From: Cellulomonas xiejunii
GTDB lineage: Bacteria > Actinomycetota > Actinomycetes > Actinomycetales > Cellulomonadaceae
DNA: 64,000 nucleotides
Assembly (NCBI RefSeq): GCF_024508315.1
Contig: NZ_CP101987.1
Location: 248,001-312,000 of the forward strand
Direction: 5' to 3'
Shown: one piece after another, positions 31,686 through 40,206 of the stretch
How the letters are laid out: every line of letters starts with the position of its first letter
Position numbering within the stretch: position 1 is the stretch's first letter
Notes under the pieces: generated by a model
Told to the model about the DNA's origin: nothing
Databases searched by the model: none
The model's input: the letters and a program-made list of their open reading frames with translations, nothing else
Program-made: the position numbers and the translations under genes

Positions 31686-33416
31686 GTGCCGACCGCCCTC
31701 GCCGACCGACCCGCCGCGCGCACCGCGGCGGGTCCGTCGGCGCGCCCGCCCCGGCGGTGGCCGGGCCGGGCGGGGTGGGCGCTCGCGGTCGGGGTACCGC
31801 TGCTGTTCCTCACGGCGTTCTTCGTGTGGCCGGTCCTGGAGATCGTCGGGCGGGGGTTCCTCACCGACGGCCGCCTCGACCTCGGCGGGTTCGGTGACGT
31901 GTTCGCGCGCCCGCGCACGTGGCGCGTCGTGGGCCAGACGCTCGCGCAGGCCGCGCTCGGCACGGCCGGGGCCGTGCTGCTCGGGATCCCCGGCGCGTAC
32001 CTGCTGTACCGCTGCCGGTTCCGGGGGCGCGGCGCCCTGCGCGCGTTCGTCACCGTGCCGTTCGTGCTGCCCACGGTCGTGGTCGGTGTCGCGTTCCGCT
32101 CGCTGCTGGTCGACGGCGGCCTGCTCGGCGGGCTGGGCCTGGACGGCACGTTCGCCGCGATCGTCCTGGCGCTCGTGTTCTTCAACTACGCGGTCGTGGT
32201 GCGCACGGTCGGCGGCATGTGGGAGAGGCTCGACCCCCGCGCCGAGCAGGCGGCCCGGGCGCTCGGGGCGTCCCCGTGGCGCGTGCTGCGGACCGTCACC
32301 CTGCCGGCGCTGGGCCCCGCGATCGCGTCGGCCGCGTCCCTGGTCTTCCTGTTCTGCGCAACGGCGTTCGGGACCGTCCTCGTCCTCGGCGGACGCCGGT
32401 ACGGGACCGTCGAGACGGAGATCTGGATCCAGACCACCCAGTTCCTCGACCTGCGGGCCGCAGCCGTGCTGTCGGTCGTGCAGCTGGTCGTCGTGGTCGG
32501 CGCCCTGGCGTTCGCCGGCCGCGCGCGCGCCCGGACGGAGCGTGCGCTGACGCTCGGGGTCCCGTCCGTGACGGCCCACCCGGTGCGGCTGCGCGACCCG
32601 CTCGACGCCGTGGCCGTCGTCGTCACCGTCGTCACCGCCGGCGGCCTGCTCGCGCTGCCGCTGCTCAACCTCGTGATCCGCTCCCTGCGCACGCCGCGCG
32701 GCTGGGGGCTCGACAACTACGCCGCGCTGGGCGTCCCGCAGGACACGCTCGCGGTGTCCGCGTGGCAGGCCGCCGGCACGTCCGTGCGCACGGCCGTCGA
32801 CGCGACGCTCATCGCCCTGGTCGTCGGCGGGCTCGTCGCGCTCGTCGTGTCGCGGCGCCCCCGCACCCCGTCGGCCCGCCGCGCCGTCGCCGGCCTCGAC
32901 GCGCTGTTCATGCTGCCGCTCGGGGTGTCGGCCGTGACCGTCGGGTTCGGGTTCCTCGTGTCCATGGACGCGCCGCTGGGCCTGCCGGTGGACCTGCGCG
33001 CCTCACCCGTGCTGGTCGCCGTCGCGCAGGCGGTCGTCGCCGTGCCGCTGGTCGTGCGGACCGTGCTGCCCGTGCTGCGCGCGATCGACCCGCGCCAGCG
33101 GGAGGTCGCCGCGACGCTCGGTGCGGCGCCCGGCCGCGTGCTGCGCACCGTGGACCTCGCGGTCGCCCTGCGGGCCGTGGGCCTCGCGCTCGGGTTCGCC
33201 TTCGCGGTGTCCCTGGGGGAGTTCGGTGCCACGTCGTTCCTCGCGCGACCGCAGGAGCCGACGCTGCCCGTCGTCATCTTCCGGCTGCTGGGCCGCCCCG
33301 GCGCCGAGAACTACGGGGCCGCGCTCGCGGCGTCCGTGCTGCTGGCCGCCCTGACTGCGGGTGTCGTGGCCGTGTGCGAGCGGCTGCGCCGCCCGGGGAT
33401 CGGAGGTGCGTGGTGA
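31686..33416 (+). CDS. thiP: Thiamine ABC importer permease
   Basis: This 576-residue fused permease has about 12 transmembrane helices in two halves, each with a binding-protein-dependent EAA-type loop: ARALGASPWRVLRTVTLPALGPAI (about residues 195-218) and AATLGAAPGRVLRTVDLAVALRAVG (about 475-500). This two-in-one layout is typical of ThiP and of the iron FbpB-type permeases; the TPP switch and ThiB decide the substrate. The GTG start follows the thiB stop by two bases. Confidence 0.9.
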   Translation: MPTALADRPAARTAAGPSARPPRRWPGRAGWALAVGVPLLFLTAFFVWPVLEIVGRGFLTDGRLDLGGFGDVFARPRTWRVVGQTLAQAALGTAGAVLLGIPGAYLLYRCRFRGRGALRAFVTVPFVLPTVVVGVAFRSLLVDGGLLGGLGLDGTFAAIVLALVFFNYAVVVRTVGGMWERLDPRAEQAARALGASPWRVLRTVTLPALGPAIASAASLVFLFCATAFGTVLVLGGRRYGTVETEIWIQTTQFLDLRAAAVLSVVQLVVVVGALAFAGRARARTERALTLGVPSVTAHPVRLRDPLDAVAVVVTVVTAGGLLALPLLNLVIRSLRTPRGWGLDNYAALGVPQDTLAVSAWQAAGTSVRTAVDATLIALVVGGLVALVVSRRPRTPSARRAVAGLDALFMLPLGVSAVTVGFGFLVSMDAPLGLPVDLRASPVLVAVAQAVVAVPLVVRTVLPVLRAIDPRQREVAATLGAAPGRVLRTVDLAVALRAVGLALGFAFAVSLGEFGATSFLARPQEPTLPVVIFRLLGRPGAENYGAALAASVLLAALTAGVVAVCERLRRPGIGGAW

Positions 33417-34504
33417 GCGACGGTCTGCAGGTCGCCGACGTCGTCGTGCGGTACGCGGGTGCGGCGGGGCCGGCCGTCGACGGCGTGGACCTCGCCGTGC
33501 CGACCGGTGAGGTCGTGGCCCTGCTCGGGCCGTCCGGGTGCGGCAAGTCCTCGCTGCTGCGCGCCGTCGCGGGGCTCGAGCCGCTGAGCGGCGGCGACGT
33601 CGCGTGGGACGGGGTGTCCGTCGTCGACGTGCCCGTGCACCGGCGCGGGTTCGGCCTGCTGTTCCAGGACGGGCAGCTCTTCGCGCACCGGGACGTGGCC
33701 GGCAACGTCGCGTACGGCCTGCCCGAGCGGCGTGACCGCGCGGCGCGCGAGGCCCGCGTCGCCGAGCTGCTCGACCTCGTCGGTCTGCCCGGCACGCAGC
33801 GTCGGGACGTCGCGACGCTGTCCGGTGGCGAGCGCCAGCGCGTCGCCCTCGCGCGTGCCCTGGCGCCCCGGCCCCGCCTGCTGCTGCTCGACGAGCCGCT
33901 GTCCGCGCTCGACCGCGCCCTGCGCGAGCGGCTCGCGCTCGACCTGCGGGACGTCCTGGTCGCCACCGGCACGACCGCGCTGTTCGTCACGCACGACCAG
34001 GACGAGGCGTTCGCCGTCGCCGACCGCGTCGCCGTGATGGATGCGGGCCGGCTGCTGCAGGTCGCCGCACCCGGTGCGCTGTGGGCGCGCCCGGCGTCCC
34101 GGCGCGTCGCGGCGTTCCTCGGGTACGAGGCGTTCGTCGACGTGCCCGCGCCCGGCGCGGACGTGCCGACCGCCGTGCGTGCGCTCGTCGACGCGGCGCG
34201 TGACGCCGGCGTCGCGCTGCTGCCCGCCGGCGGGGTGCTCGCGCTCGCGGCGGGTGCGTTCGTCGTCGCCCCGGACCTGTCCCCGGAGGCGTCCCCGCGC
34301 CTCGCGGCGTCCGGGGACGCCGGCCCGGGCGTCACGGGGGTCGTGGAGGTGCTGCGCTCGCGACGCGGGCGGACCGAGGTGGTCGTCGACGTCGACGCGG
34401 TCGGACGCCTGAGCGCGCTCGCGCCCGCCGGGTGGACGTGCGCACCCGGTACACGCGTCCCCCTGCGCGTCGATTCCGCTGCGGTGGCGGGGCTGCCCGG
34501 CTAA
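33413..34504 (+). CDS. thiQ: Thiamine ABC importer ATPase
   Basis: This 363-residue ATPase has Walker A GPSGCGKS near residues 40-47, signature LSGGERQRVALARAL near 137-151, Walker B LLLLDEPLSALD near 158-169, and the His switch VTHDQDEA. It is longer than minimal ThiQ (about 230) because of a C-terminal TOBE-like regulatory domain of about 110 residues, as in many actinobacterial importers. The GTG overlaps the thiP stop. It energises thiamine uptake. Confidence 0.9.
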   Translation: MSDGLQVADVVVRYAGAAGPAVDGVDLAVPTGEVVALLGPSGCGKSSLLRAVAGLEPLSGGDVAWDGVSVVDVPVHRRGFGLLFQDGQLFAHRDVAGNVAYGLPERRDRAAREARVAELLDLVGLPGTQRRDVATLSGGERQRVALARALAPRPRLLLLDEPLSALDRALRERLALDLRDVLVATGTTALFVTHDQDEAFAVADRVAVMDAGRLLQVAAPGALWARPASRRVAAFLGYEAFVDVPAPGADVPTAVRALVDAARDAGVALLPAGGVLALAAGAFVVAPDLSPEASPRLAASGDAGPGVTGVVEVLRSRRGRTEVVVDVDAVGRLSALAPAGWTCAPGTRVPLRVDSAAVAGLPG

Positions 34505-34558
34505 CGTCGGGAAGGGACAGCGGAGTCCCGTCCCACCGAGAGCAGCGAGGTGAACGCC

Positions 34559-35320
34559 ATGGCCTTCGAGCGTCGTGAGGTCGTCTCCGTCGACATCGAG
34601 TCCCCCGTCGCGACCGTGTGGCAGCACCTGCGCGACCCGCGCCTCGTCCGCAGGTGGTTCGGCTGGGACCACGACGGGCTGGACGCCGAGATCCGCGAGA
34701 TCTTCGTGGACGACGCGCACGAGGTGCACCACCACGCCGAAGGGCGCACGACGCGCTCGCTGTCGTGGCGCAACCACGACCGGCTGACCGTCACGGCCCG
34801 CGACGACGAGCCCGCCCGCACGCACGTCGCGGTGACGCGGCCCAGCCACGACGGGCTGTCGACGTTCGACGGGGTCTTCGACGAGGTGGACGAGGGCTGG
34901 ATGCAGTTCGTCCACCAGCTCGCGTTCGCGCTCGAGGTGCACCCGGGCCAGGACCGCGTGACGCTCGTGTCGCACGGCATGGACGCCGGCACGCGCAGCG
35001 ACCCGCTGCTGTTCCGCGCGGGCCTGCACGGCGTGCGCGGCCTGCCGGTCCGTGGTCACGTCGCGGCGACCCGCCCCGACGGGTCGCGCGTCGGCGGCAC
35101 GGTGTTCTACAAGGGCGAGTACCAGGTGGGGATCCACCTGCACGGCATCGCGCAGTCGCTGCTGGTCCTCGTCATGCGCCCCGCCGTCGAACGGCCGCCG
35201 CACGGCACCGTCGACGCGACGCTGTCCACGTACGGCCTGGACGAGGCGGTGCTCAGCGAGGCGCGGCAGCGCTGGTCGGGCTGGTGGGCGCTGGGCCGCC
35301 CGACGGCGTCCGCGCACTGA
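34559..35320 (+). CDS. SRPBCC-fold protein
   Basis: This 253-residue protein starts FERREVVSVDIESPVATVWQHLRDPRLVRRWFGWD (in outline), typical of START/SRPBCC ligand-binding proteins, and continues with an AHSA1-like domain and a C-terminal half of unclear fold. An in-frame GTG nine bases upstream is possible, but the ATG at 34559 has AGCGAGG at a good distance. There is no ArsR partner here. Function unknown. Confidence 0.75.
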   Translation: MAFERREVVSVDIESPVATVWQHLRDPRLVRRWFGWDHDGLDAEIREIFVDDAHEVHHHAEGRTTRSLSWRNHDRLTVTARDDEPARTHVAVTRPSHDGLSTFDGVFDEVDEGWMQFVHQLAFALEVHPGQDRVTLVSHGMDAGTRSDPLLFRAGLHGVRGLPVRGHVAATRPDGSRVGGTVFYKGEYQVGIHLHGIAQSLLVLVMRPAVERPPHGTVDATLSTYGLDEAVLSEARQRWSGWWALGRPTASAH

Positions 35321-35381
35321 CCCCACGGTTCGACCGACCCCACGGGTCGACCGACCCCACGGGTCGACCGACCCCACGGCT
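35321..35381. repeat. 17-base tandem repeat between convergent genes
   Basis: The unit CCCCACGGGTCGACCGA occurs three times (35321-35337, 35338-35354, 35355-35371; the first copy has T for G at one site), with a partial fourth copy to 35381. Each junction contains GGGTCG-AC-CGACCC, so every unit can fold into a short hairpin. It fills the whole gap between the SRPBCC gene and the convergent GNAT gene, so it may be a two-way terminator that grew by slippage. Confidence 0.85.
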
Positions 35382-36484
35382 CACAGGCTGCGCTGCCACA
35401 CCCCGCAGCCGCCCGCGGGCCGGAACCCCAGGTCGATGTTGATCGCGAGCATCCAGCGGTTCTCCTCGGCGTTCCACGTGCTGATGCGCCGCACCGACGG
35501 CCGCTGCTCGACGAGCCGCTGCAGCTGGACCGCCTTGACCAGCATGCCGAGCCGGTGGCCGCGGTGCTCCCGGTCGACCAGCGTGTCCCCCTGCCCGGCG
35601 AACTCGTCGGTGTGCGGCGGGATCATCAGCTGTGAGTACGCGACGAGCCGGCCCGACGGCACGTGCTCCACCGCCGTGGTCAGCAGGTGCTCGCCGCGGC
35701 CGAGCGTCTGGGCGTCGTCCCGCAGCACGCGGGCCGCGTCCCACACCTCCTGCTCGACGTCGAGCGCCCCGGACGGCTCGTCCTCGCTCATGCTGACGTG
35801 CAGCGCGGCCATCTGCTCCACCAACGACGCGGGCGTCGCGTCGACCCACGTCACCGGGCGGTAGTCGGGGCCCGCGGCCGCGGCGGCACGGGCGCGGTGC
35901 TCCTCGAGGACCGCGAGGTCGAGCGGCAGGTCCAGACGCGAGTGGCGCACGACCTGCTCGAGGGTCCACCCGCGCGCGAGCGCGAACCGCACCGGCACGT
36001 CGGTGCCGGACACGAGCCCCTCGCCGGTGGGCGCGGCCAGCGTCCCGGGGCCCGGGGGCGGCTCCACGGCCTGCTCGGTCTCCGTCATCAGACGCGTGCG
36101 ACCCTCGGCGCGGGCGGCGTCGCACGCCGCGGTGTGCAGCGCGTCGCCGATGCCACGGCCCCGGTGCCCGGGCCGCACGCCCATCTCCAGCCAGCCCCTG
36201 TGGGTGTTGTCCGCGAGCGGCAGGTCCAGCCGTGCGAAGCCCAGGACGCGGCCGGGGTCGGCGGCGTCCGCGGACTCGTCGACCGCGACGAACCGCAGCC
36301 GCCGGCTGTCGACCTGGTGCTGCAGCTGGGACAGCGCGCGGAGCGGCGTGGTCGCGAAGTCGTCGCTGCCCCACGCCGCGCGGATCGCCTCGTTCTGGGC
36401 GTCCACCATGCCGTGCAGCAGCCACGCGCCGGGGGAGTCGAGGGACGTCGGCACGGGCAGCTCACGGATCGACCACGTCGTCAT
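35381..36484 (-). CDS. Tandem GNAT acetyltransferase
   Basis: This 367-residue protein carries two GNAT folds. The first (about residues 50-150) has GWLEMGVRPGHRGRGIGDALHTAA, with the acetyl-CoA loop RPGHRGRGIG. The second (about 215-365) has TLVDREHRGHRLGMLVKAV with loop REHRGHRLG and a final NAEENRWMLAINIDLGFRPAG. Double GNATs of this pattern are common in Actinobacteria and include mycothiol-synthase relatives, but the substrate here is unknown. The start is the ATG at 36482-36484. Confidence 0.82.
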   Translation of the reverse strand: MTTWSIRELPVPTSLDSPGAWLLHGMVDAQNEAIRAAWGSDDFATTPLRALSQLQHQVDSRRLRFVAVDESADAADPGRVLGFARLDLPLADNTHRGWLEMGVRPGHRGRGIGDALHTAACDAARAEGRTRLMTETEQAVEPPPGPGTLAAPTGEGLVSGTDVPVRFALARGWTLEQVVRHSRLDLPLDLAVLEEHRARAAAAAGPDYRPVTWVDATPASLVEQMAALHVSMSEDEPSGALDVEQEVWDAARVLRDDAQTLGRGEHLLTTAVEHVPSGRLVAYSQLMIPPHTDEFAGQGDTLVDREHRGHRLGMLVKAVQLQRLVEQRPSVRRISTWNAEENRWMLAINIDLGFRPAGGCGVWQRSL

Positions 36485-36560
36485 GCCCCCACGATCCGTG
36501 GTGCGCACCCGCACGTCGACGTCTTTTCGACGTTCCACGGCCGGGGCCTAGCCTGCGGAC

Positions 36561-37199
36561 ATGCCGTGGTGGGAAGTCGTCGGGTGGGCCGGGTCCGTGC
36601 TGGTCGTCGTGTCGCTGATGCAGGCACGCGTGTGGCGGTTCCGGGTCATGAACCTCGTCGGTGCCGTCCTGGCGACGGCGTACAACGCGATGTTCGGCAT
36701 CTGGGCGTTCGCCGCGATGAACGGTGCCATCGCCGTCATCGACGTCTACTGGCTGTGGCGGCTGCGCCGCGAGCGGTCCGACGCGAACGTCTACGCGGTG
36801 GTCGAGGTCGCCCCCGACGACGCGTACCTGCGGCACGTCCTGGCGGTGCACGCCGACGACGTCGCGCGGCACCGGAGCGTGCCGGGGGACGACGCCGCCG
36901 GTGGGGACGCGACGGGCGCGGAGCTGGCGTTCCTCGTGGTGCGCGGGGACGAGACGGTCGGCGTGGTGCTGGTGCGTGACCGCGGCGACGGCTCCGGGGT
37001 GGTCGTGCTGGACTGGGTGACCCCGCGGTTCCGCGACTTCACCCCGGGGGAGTTCGTCTACCGCGACTCGGACGTGTTCGCCGCGCATGGCCTGAGCCGG
37101 CTCGTCGTGCCGACCGCGCCGCCCGGATCGGCGCCGTACCTGCAGCGCGTCGGCTTCCGGCGTGCCGAGGACGACGCGTGGGAGCGTGCCGTCGCCTGA
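36561..37199 (+). CDS. YgjV-like membrane protein fused to a GNAT-like domain
   Basis: This 212-residue protein begins with a small membrane region (about residues 1-72): WWEVVGWAGSVLVVVSLMQ, MNLVGAVLATAYNAMFGIWAFAAMN and IDVYWLWRLRR, resembling the YgjV family of inner-membrane proteins. From about residue 78 it continues into a soluble domain with GVVLVRDRGDGSGVVVLDWVTPRFRDF and a final YLQRVGFRRAEDDAWER, similar to the end of GNAT proteins, although a clear acetyl-CoA loop is absent. It is divergent from the double GNAT. Function unknown. Confidence 0.7.
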   Translation: MPWWEVVGWAGSVLVVVSLMQARVWRFRVMNLVGAVLATAYNAMFGIWAFAAMNGAIAVIDVYWLWRLRRERSDANVYAVVEVAPDDAYLRHVLAVHADDVARHRSVPGDDAAGGDATGAELAFLVVRGDETVGVVLVRDRGDGSGVVVLDWVTPRFRDFTPGEFVYRDSDVFAAHGLSRLVVPTAPPGSAPYLQRVGFRRAEDDAWERAVA

Positions 37200-37245
37200 C
37201 CGTCGCCCCGTGGCGTTGCGGAACCCTGATGTCTAGAGTTCGGCC

Positions 37246-38469
37246 ATGCGAACTTCTGCGCCCGCCACGACCCGCGGCGCCGCGCTGCTCGGCCCCGCGT
37301 TCGTCGCGGCCATCGCCTACGTCGACCCCGGCAACGTCGCCGCGAACCTCACCGCCGGCGCGCGCTACGGCTACCTGCTGCTGTGGGTGCTCGTGGCCGC
37401 CAACGCCATGGCCGTGCTGGTCCAGTACCAGTCCGCGAAGCTCGGCCTCGTCACGGGCCAGACGCTGCCCGGCGTGCTGGGTGGCCGGCTGCGACGCGGG
37501 CCGCGTCTCGCGTTCTGGGCCCAGGCCGAGATTGTCGCCGCGGCCACCGACGTCGCCGAGGTGGTGGGCGGCGCCATCGCCCTGTACCTGCTGTTCGGCG
37601 TCCCGCTGCCGCTCGGCGGGCTGATCGTCGGTGTCGCGTCGATCGTGCTGCTCGCGACGCAGGACCGGTACGGCCAGCGTCGTTTCGAGGCCGTCGTCGT
37701 GGCGCTGCTCGTCGTCATCACCGTGGGGTTCCTGGCCGGGCTGATCGTCTCCCCGCCCGGCGCGGGCGGCGTGCTCGGCGGGCTCGTCCCGCGGTTCGCC
37801 GGGACCGACTCGGTGCTGCTCGCCGCGAGCATGCTGGGGGCGACCGTCATGCCGCACGCCATCTACGTGCACTCGGCGCTCGCGCGGGACCGGCACGGGC
37901 GCGCGCCCGAGGGGCCGGCGCGTCGCCGTCTGCTGCGCGCCACGCGCTGGGACGTCGCCGTCGCGCTGGTCGTGGCCGGTGCCGTCAACATCGGCCTGCT
38001 CCTGCTCGCCGCGTCCGGGCTGCAGGGAGCCGAGGGCACCGACACGATCGAGGGCGCGCACGCCGCGATCGTCGGCGCGCTGGGCCCGGCGGTCGGGCTG
38101 GCGTTCGCGATCGGCCTGCTCGCGTCGGGGCTCGCGTCGACGTCCGTGGGCGCCTACGCGGGCGCGACGATCATGGAGGGCCTGCTGCGCCGGCGCTTCC
38201 CGCTGCTGCTGCGCCGGGTCGTCACGCTGGTGCCGGCGATCGTGCTGCTCGCCCTCGGCGCGGACCCCACGTGGACGCTCGTGCTCAGCCAGGTCGTCCT
38301 CAGCTTCGGCATCCCGTTCGCCCTGGTCCCGCTCGTGCGGTACGGCCGCGACCGCGGGCTCATGGGCGCCGACCGCAACGGGCCGTGGCTGCACGCCGTG
38401 CTGTGCGTCGTCGTCGGGCTGGTGGTCCTGCTCAACGTGGCGCTGCTGGTGCTCCTCCTCGTCGCGTGA
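37246..38469 (+). CDS. mntH: Nramp-family divalent metal (Mn2+/Fe2+) transporter
   Basis: This 407-residue protein has about 11 transmembrane helices. The Nramp metal motif DPGN occurs in YVDPGNVAANLTAG (about residues 26-39), and the helix-6 motif appears as ATVMPHAIYVHSAL. Together these give the Asp, Asn and Met ligands of the metal site. It imports Mn2+ or Fe2+ with protons. The start ATG has no strong ribosome site; AGTTCG/CGAACT flank it as a short inverted repeat. No MntR or iron box was recognised. The stop is three bases from a convergent gene. Confidence 0.9.
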   Translation: MRTSAPATTRGAALLGPAFVAAIAYVDPGNVAANLTAGARYGYLLLWVLVAANAMAVLVQYQSAKLGLVTGQTLPGVLGGRLRRGPRLAFWAQAEIVAAATDVAEVVGGAIALYLLFGVPLPLGGLIVGVASIVLLATQDRYGQRRFEAVVVALLVVITVGFLAGLIVSPPGAGGVLGGLVPRFAGTDSVLLAASMLGATVMPHAIYVHSALARDRHGRAPEGPARRRLLRATRWDVAVALVVAGAVNIGLLLLAASGLQGAEGTDTIEGAHAAIVGALGPAVGLAFAIGLLASGLASTSVGAYAGATIMEGLLRRRFPLLLRRVVTLVPAIVLLALGADPTWTLVLSQVVLSFGIPFALVPLVRYGRDRGLMGADRNGPWLHAVLCVVVGLVVLLNVALLVLLLVA

Positions 38470-38472
38470 GCC

Positions 38473-38925
38473 TCACGGGCGGTGCACGTCGCTCACCAGC
38501 AGGTCCACCGTGACGACCGTCTCCGGCAGGTCGGGGTCACCCAGCACGGTGCGCAGGTGGTCCGCCACCGTGCGGCGCACGTCCCCGGCCAGCGGCTCGA
38601 TCGGCTGCAGGTAGGTGACCGACAGCTCGACGACCGCCTCGTCCAGCGCGTCGTCGGCACGGGTGCGGAACGCCAGGCGGCGCACCCGCAGGCGCGGGTC
38701 GGGGTCCAGTGCTGTGCGCAGCGACGTCCGCAGCACGTCGGACGTCACGGTGAACGGGCCCTCGGCGTGCCGGCCCCGCACCGGCTGCGACGGGCGCAGC
38801 GCCCCGAGGGCGGCGGCCAGCCCGCGGGGGCCGACGGTCACCCAGCCCTCGTCGGTGTGCTGCCGCAGCTGCGTGGTGGCGAGGTCGAGCAGATCCTCCG
38901 TGCCGGGTCGGTCCCTCAGCGCCAT
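38473..38925 (-). CDS. Asp23-like protein downstream of the sigma factor
   Basis: This 150-residue protein ends with a strand pattern ETVVTVDLLVSDVHRP that parallels the end of the Asp23 protein across the divergent promoter (EVNISVNDVHLP). A preceding helix (LAGDVRRTVADHLRTVLG) also fits an Asp23/Gls24 alpha-beta domain. The N-terminal 80 residues are not recognised. It overlaps the end of the sigma-factor gene by ten bases, so the two are co-transcribed. A role in the same envelope-stress module is inferred from position. Confidence 0.65.
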   Translation of the reverse strand: MALRDRPGTEDLLDLATTQLRQHTDEGWVTVGPRGLAAALGALRPSQPVRGRHAEGPFTVTSDVLRTSLRTALDPDPRLRVRRLAFRTRADDALDEAVVELSVTYLQPIEPLAGDVRRTVADHLRTVLGDPDLPETVVTVDLLVSDVHRP

Positions 38926-39617
38926 GCGGCGAACCTCCTGCTCAGCGAGTGGCGGGCGCGCTCCAGGGAGCCGCGCACCGCAGCGTGGGTGGTCTGCAGC
39001 ACGTGGGCGGCGTCGCCGTAGGACATGCCCTCGACCTCCACCAGCAGCCACACAGCGCGCTGCGGTCCGGGCAGGTCCGCGAGCGCACGGTCCAGCGCCG
39101 CACGCAGGTCGGTCGCGAGCAGGTGCTCCACGGGCTCGTCGCCGGCGGGTGCCTGCGGCGGGGGGCGGGCGTCGTCCGCGACGGGGACGGCGGCGTGCGC
39201 CCGGCGGCGTGCCGCGCGGCGCACGCAGTTGGTCTGGATGCCGAACAGCCACGTGCGCACGCTGGAGTCTCCGCGGTAGCGATCGGCACCGAGCCACGCG
39301 GCAGTCAGCGCGTCCTGCACCGCGTCCTCCGCGTCCTGGGGCGACGGGGCGAGGCGCCGGGCGTAGCGGTACAGCGCGGCGCCGTGCCGTGCGACGAGCG
39401 TGGCGAACGCCGCGTGGTCGCCCAGCCCGGCGCGTTCCACGAGCGTGTCGTCGGTGCGGTCGTCGGTGCGGTCGTCCCAGCTCGCGGGGTCCGGGGTCGG
39501 GGGCTGCGCGGGAGCGGGGTGCGCGCGTGGTGCTGCAGGCGGGGCGGGGGCGTCCGGAAGCACGGTGTGACGTGGGTCACACTCCGTCTGCCGTGACGAT
39601 GCCGCGCGGGAGGGCAC
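38916..39617 (-). CDS. Sigma-70 family (ECF-type) sigma factor of the Asp23 cluster
   Basis: The frame codes 233 residues. Region 2 is at about residues 75-130 (YRYARRLAPSPQDAEDAVQDALTAAWLGADRYRG in outline) and region 4 at about 175-228 (LPGPQRAVWLLVEVEGMSYGDAAHVLQTTHAAVRGSLERARHSL in outline). The first 55 residues are Pro/Ala-rich and do not match the family, so the true start may be a later GTG such as the one at 39559-39561. No anti-sigma gene is recognised; the co-transcribed Asp23-like protein could serve as a partner. It is divergent from the Asp23 operon and likely drives it. Confidence 0.78.
   Translation of the reverse strand: MPSRAASSRQTECDPRHTVLPDAPAPPAAPRAHPAPAQPPTPDPASWDDRTDDRTDDTLVERAGLGDHAAFATLVARHGAALYRYARRLAPSPQDAEDAVQDALTAAWLGADRYRGDSSVRTWLFGIQTNCVRRAARRRAHAAVPVADDARPPPQAPAGDEPVEHLLATDLRAALDRALADLPGPQRAVWLLVEVEGMSYGDAAHVLQTTHAAVRGSLERARHSLSRRFAAWR
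39564..39579. promoter_or_regulatory. CRP/GlxR-like TGTGA-N6-TCACA site
   Basis: TGTGA-CGTGGG-TCACA is a perfect match to the cAMP-receptor-type consensus used by actinobacterial Crp/GlxR. It lies inside the longest reading of the sigma gene, but just upstream of the alternative GTG start at 39561. Occurrence by chance cannot be excluded. Confidence 0.35.
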
Positions 39618-39626
39618 TCACCCAGT

Positions 39627-39665
39627 GTCGGCGTCCCCCGGCCGAACGGCACCCGGGACGCCGAC
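39627..39665. promoter_or_regulatory. 11-base inverted repeat in the Asp23 divergent promoter
   Basis: GTCGGCGTCCC (39627-39637) and GGGACGCCGAC (39655-39665) are perfect inverted arms with a 17-base spacer, centred in the gap between the sigma factor and the Asp23 operon. It may be an operator or a leader hairpin of the Asp23 transcript. Confidence 0.5.
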
Positions 39666-39705
39666 GACCTCTGCACGACCCCGGACCACCGCACCAGGAG
39701 CACCG

Positions 39706-40206
39706 ATGAGCGAGCAGACGACCACCCCGGCCACCGTCACCGAGAACCGCGCACCGCGCGTGGGCAACAGCGGCACCAGCGGCGCGCCCCACTCCAGCGC
39801 GACACCCCTGCAGACCAAGTTGGGCACGACGACCATCGCCGACGGCGTCGTCGCGAAGATCGCGGGCATCGCCGCCTCCGACGTCGCCGGCGTCTACGCG
39901 CTCGGTGGTGGCACCGCACGCGCGTTCAGCGCGATCCGCGAGCGCATCCCCGGCGGCACGACCAACCACGCGCAGGGCATCAGCGTCGAGGTGGGCGAGC
40001 AGGAGGCCGCCGTCGACGTGGACCTCGTCGCCGAGTACGGCGTGTCGGTCGTCGACCTGGCCGAGGGCGTGCGACGCAACATCATCGCGTCCGTCGAGCG
40101 TATGACAGGGCTGCGCGTCATCGAGGTGAACATCTCCGTCAACGACGTCCACCTGCCGCAGGACGACCCGCAGCCCGAGCCCGCACCGCAGCCGCGCGTC
40201 GCATGA
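39706..40206 (+). CDS. Asp23/Gls24 family envelope stress protein
   Basis: This 166-residue protein has a polar N-terminal 40 residues, then the Asp23 domain: GTTTIADGVVAKIAGIAASDVAGVYALGG, followed by GISVEVGEQEAAVDVDLVAEYGVSVVDLAEGVRRNIIASVERMTGLRVIEVNISVNDVHL (both in outline). Asp23 proteins form a peripheral layer on the inner membrane in Firmicutes and respond to cell-wall stress. The ATG has AGGAG six bases upstream. It is first in a five-gene operon and overlaps the next gene by four bases. Confidence 0.9.
   Translation: MSEQTTTPATVTENRAPRVGNSGTSGAPHSSATPLQTKLGTTTIADGVVAKIAGIAASDVAGVYALGGGTARAFSAIRERIPGGTTNHAQGISVEVGEQEAAVDVDLVAEYGVSVVDLAEGVRRNIIASVERMTGLRVIEVNISVNDVHLPQDDPQPEPAPQPRVA

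Noticed and set aside
37200-37245. Possible manganese riboswitch or MntR box before mntH
   Set aside because: The gap is only 46 bases. A TCTAGA palindrome and a six-base inverted repeat around the ATG are too weak to call.
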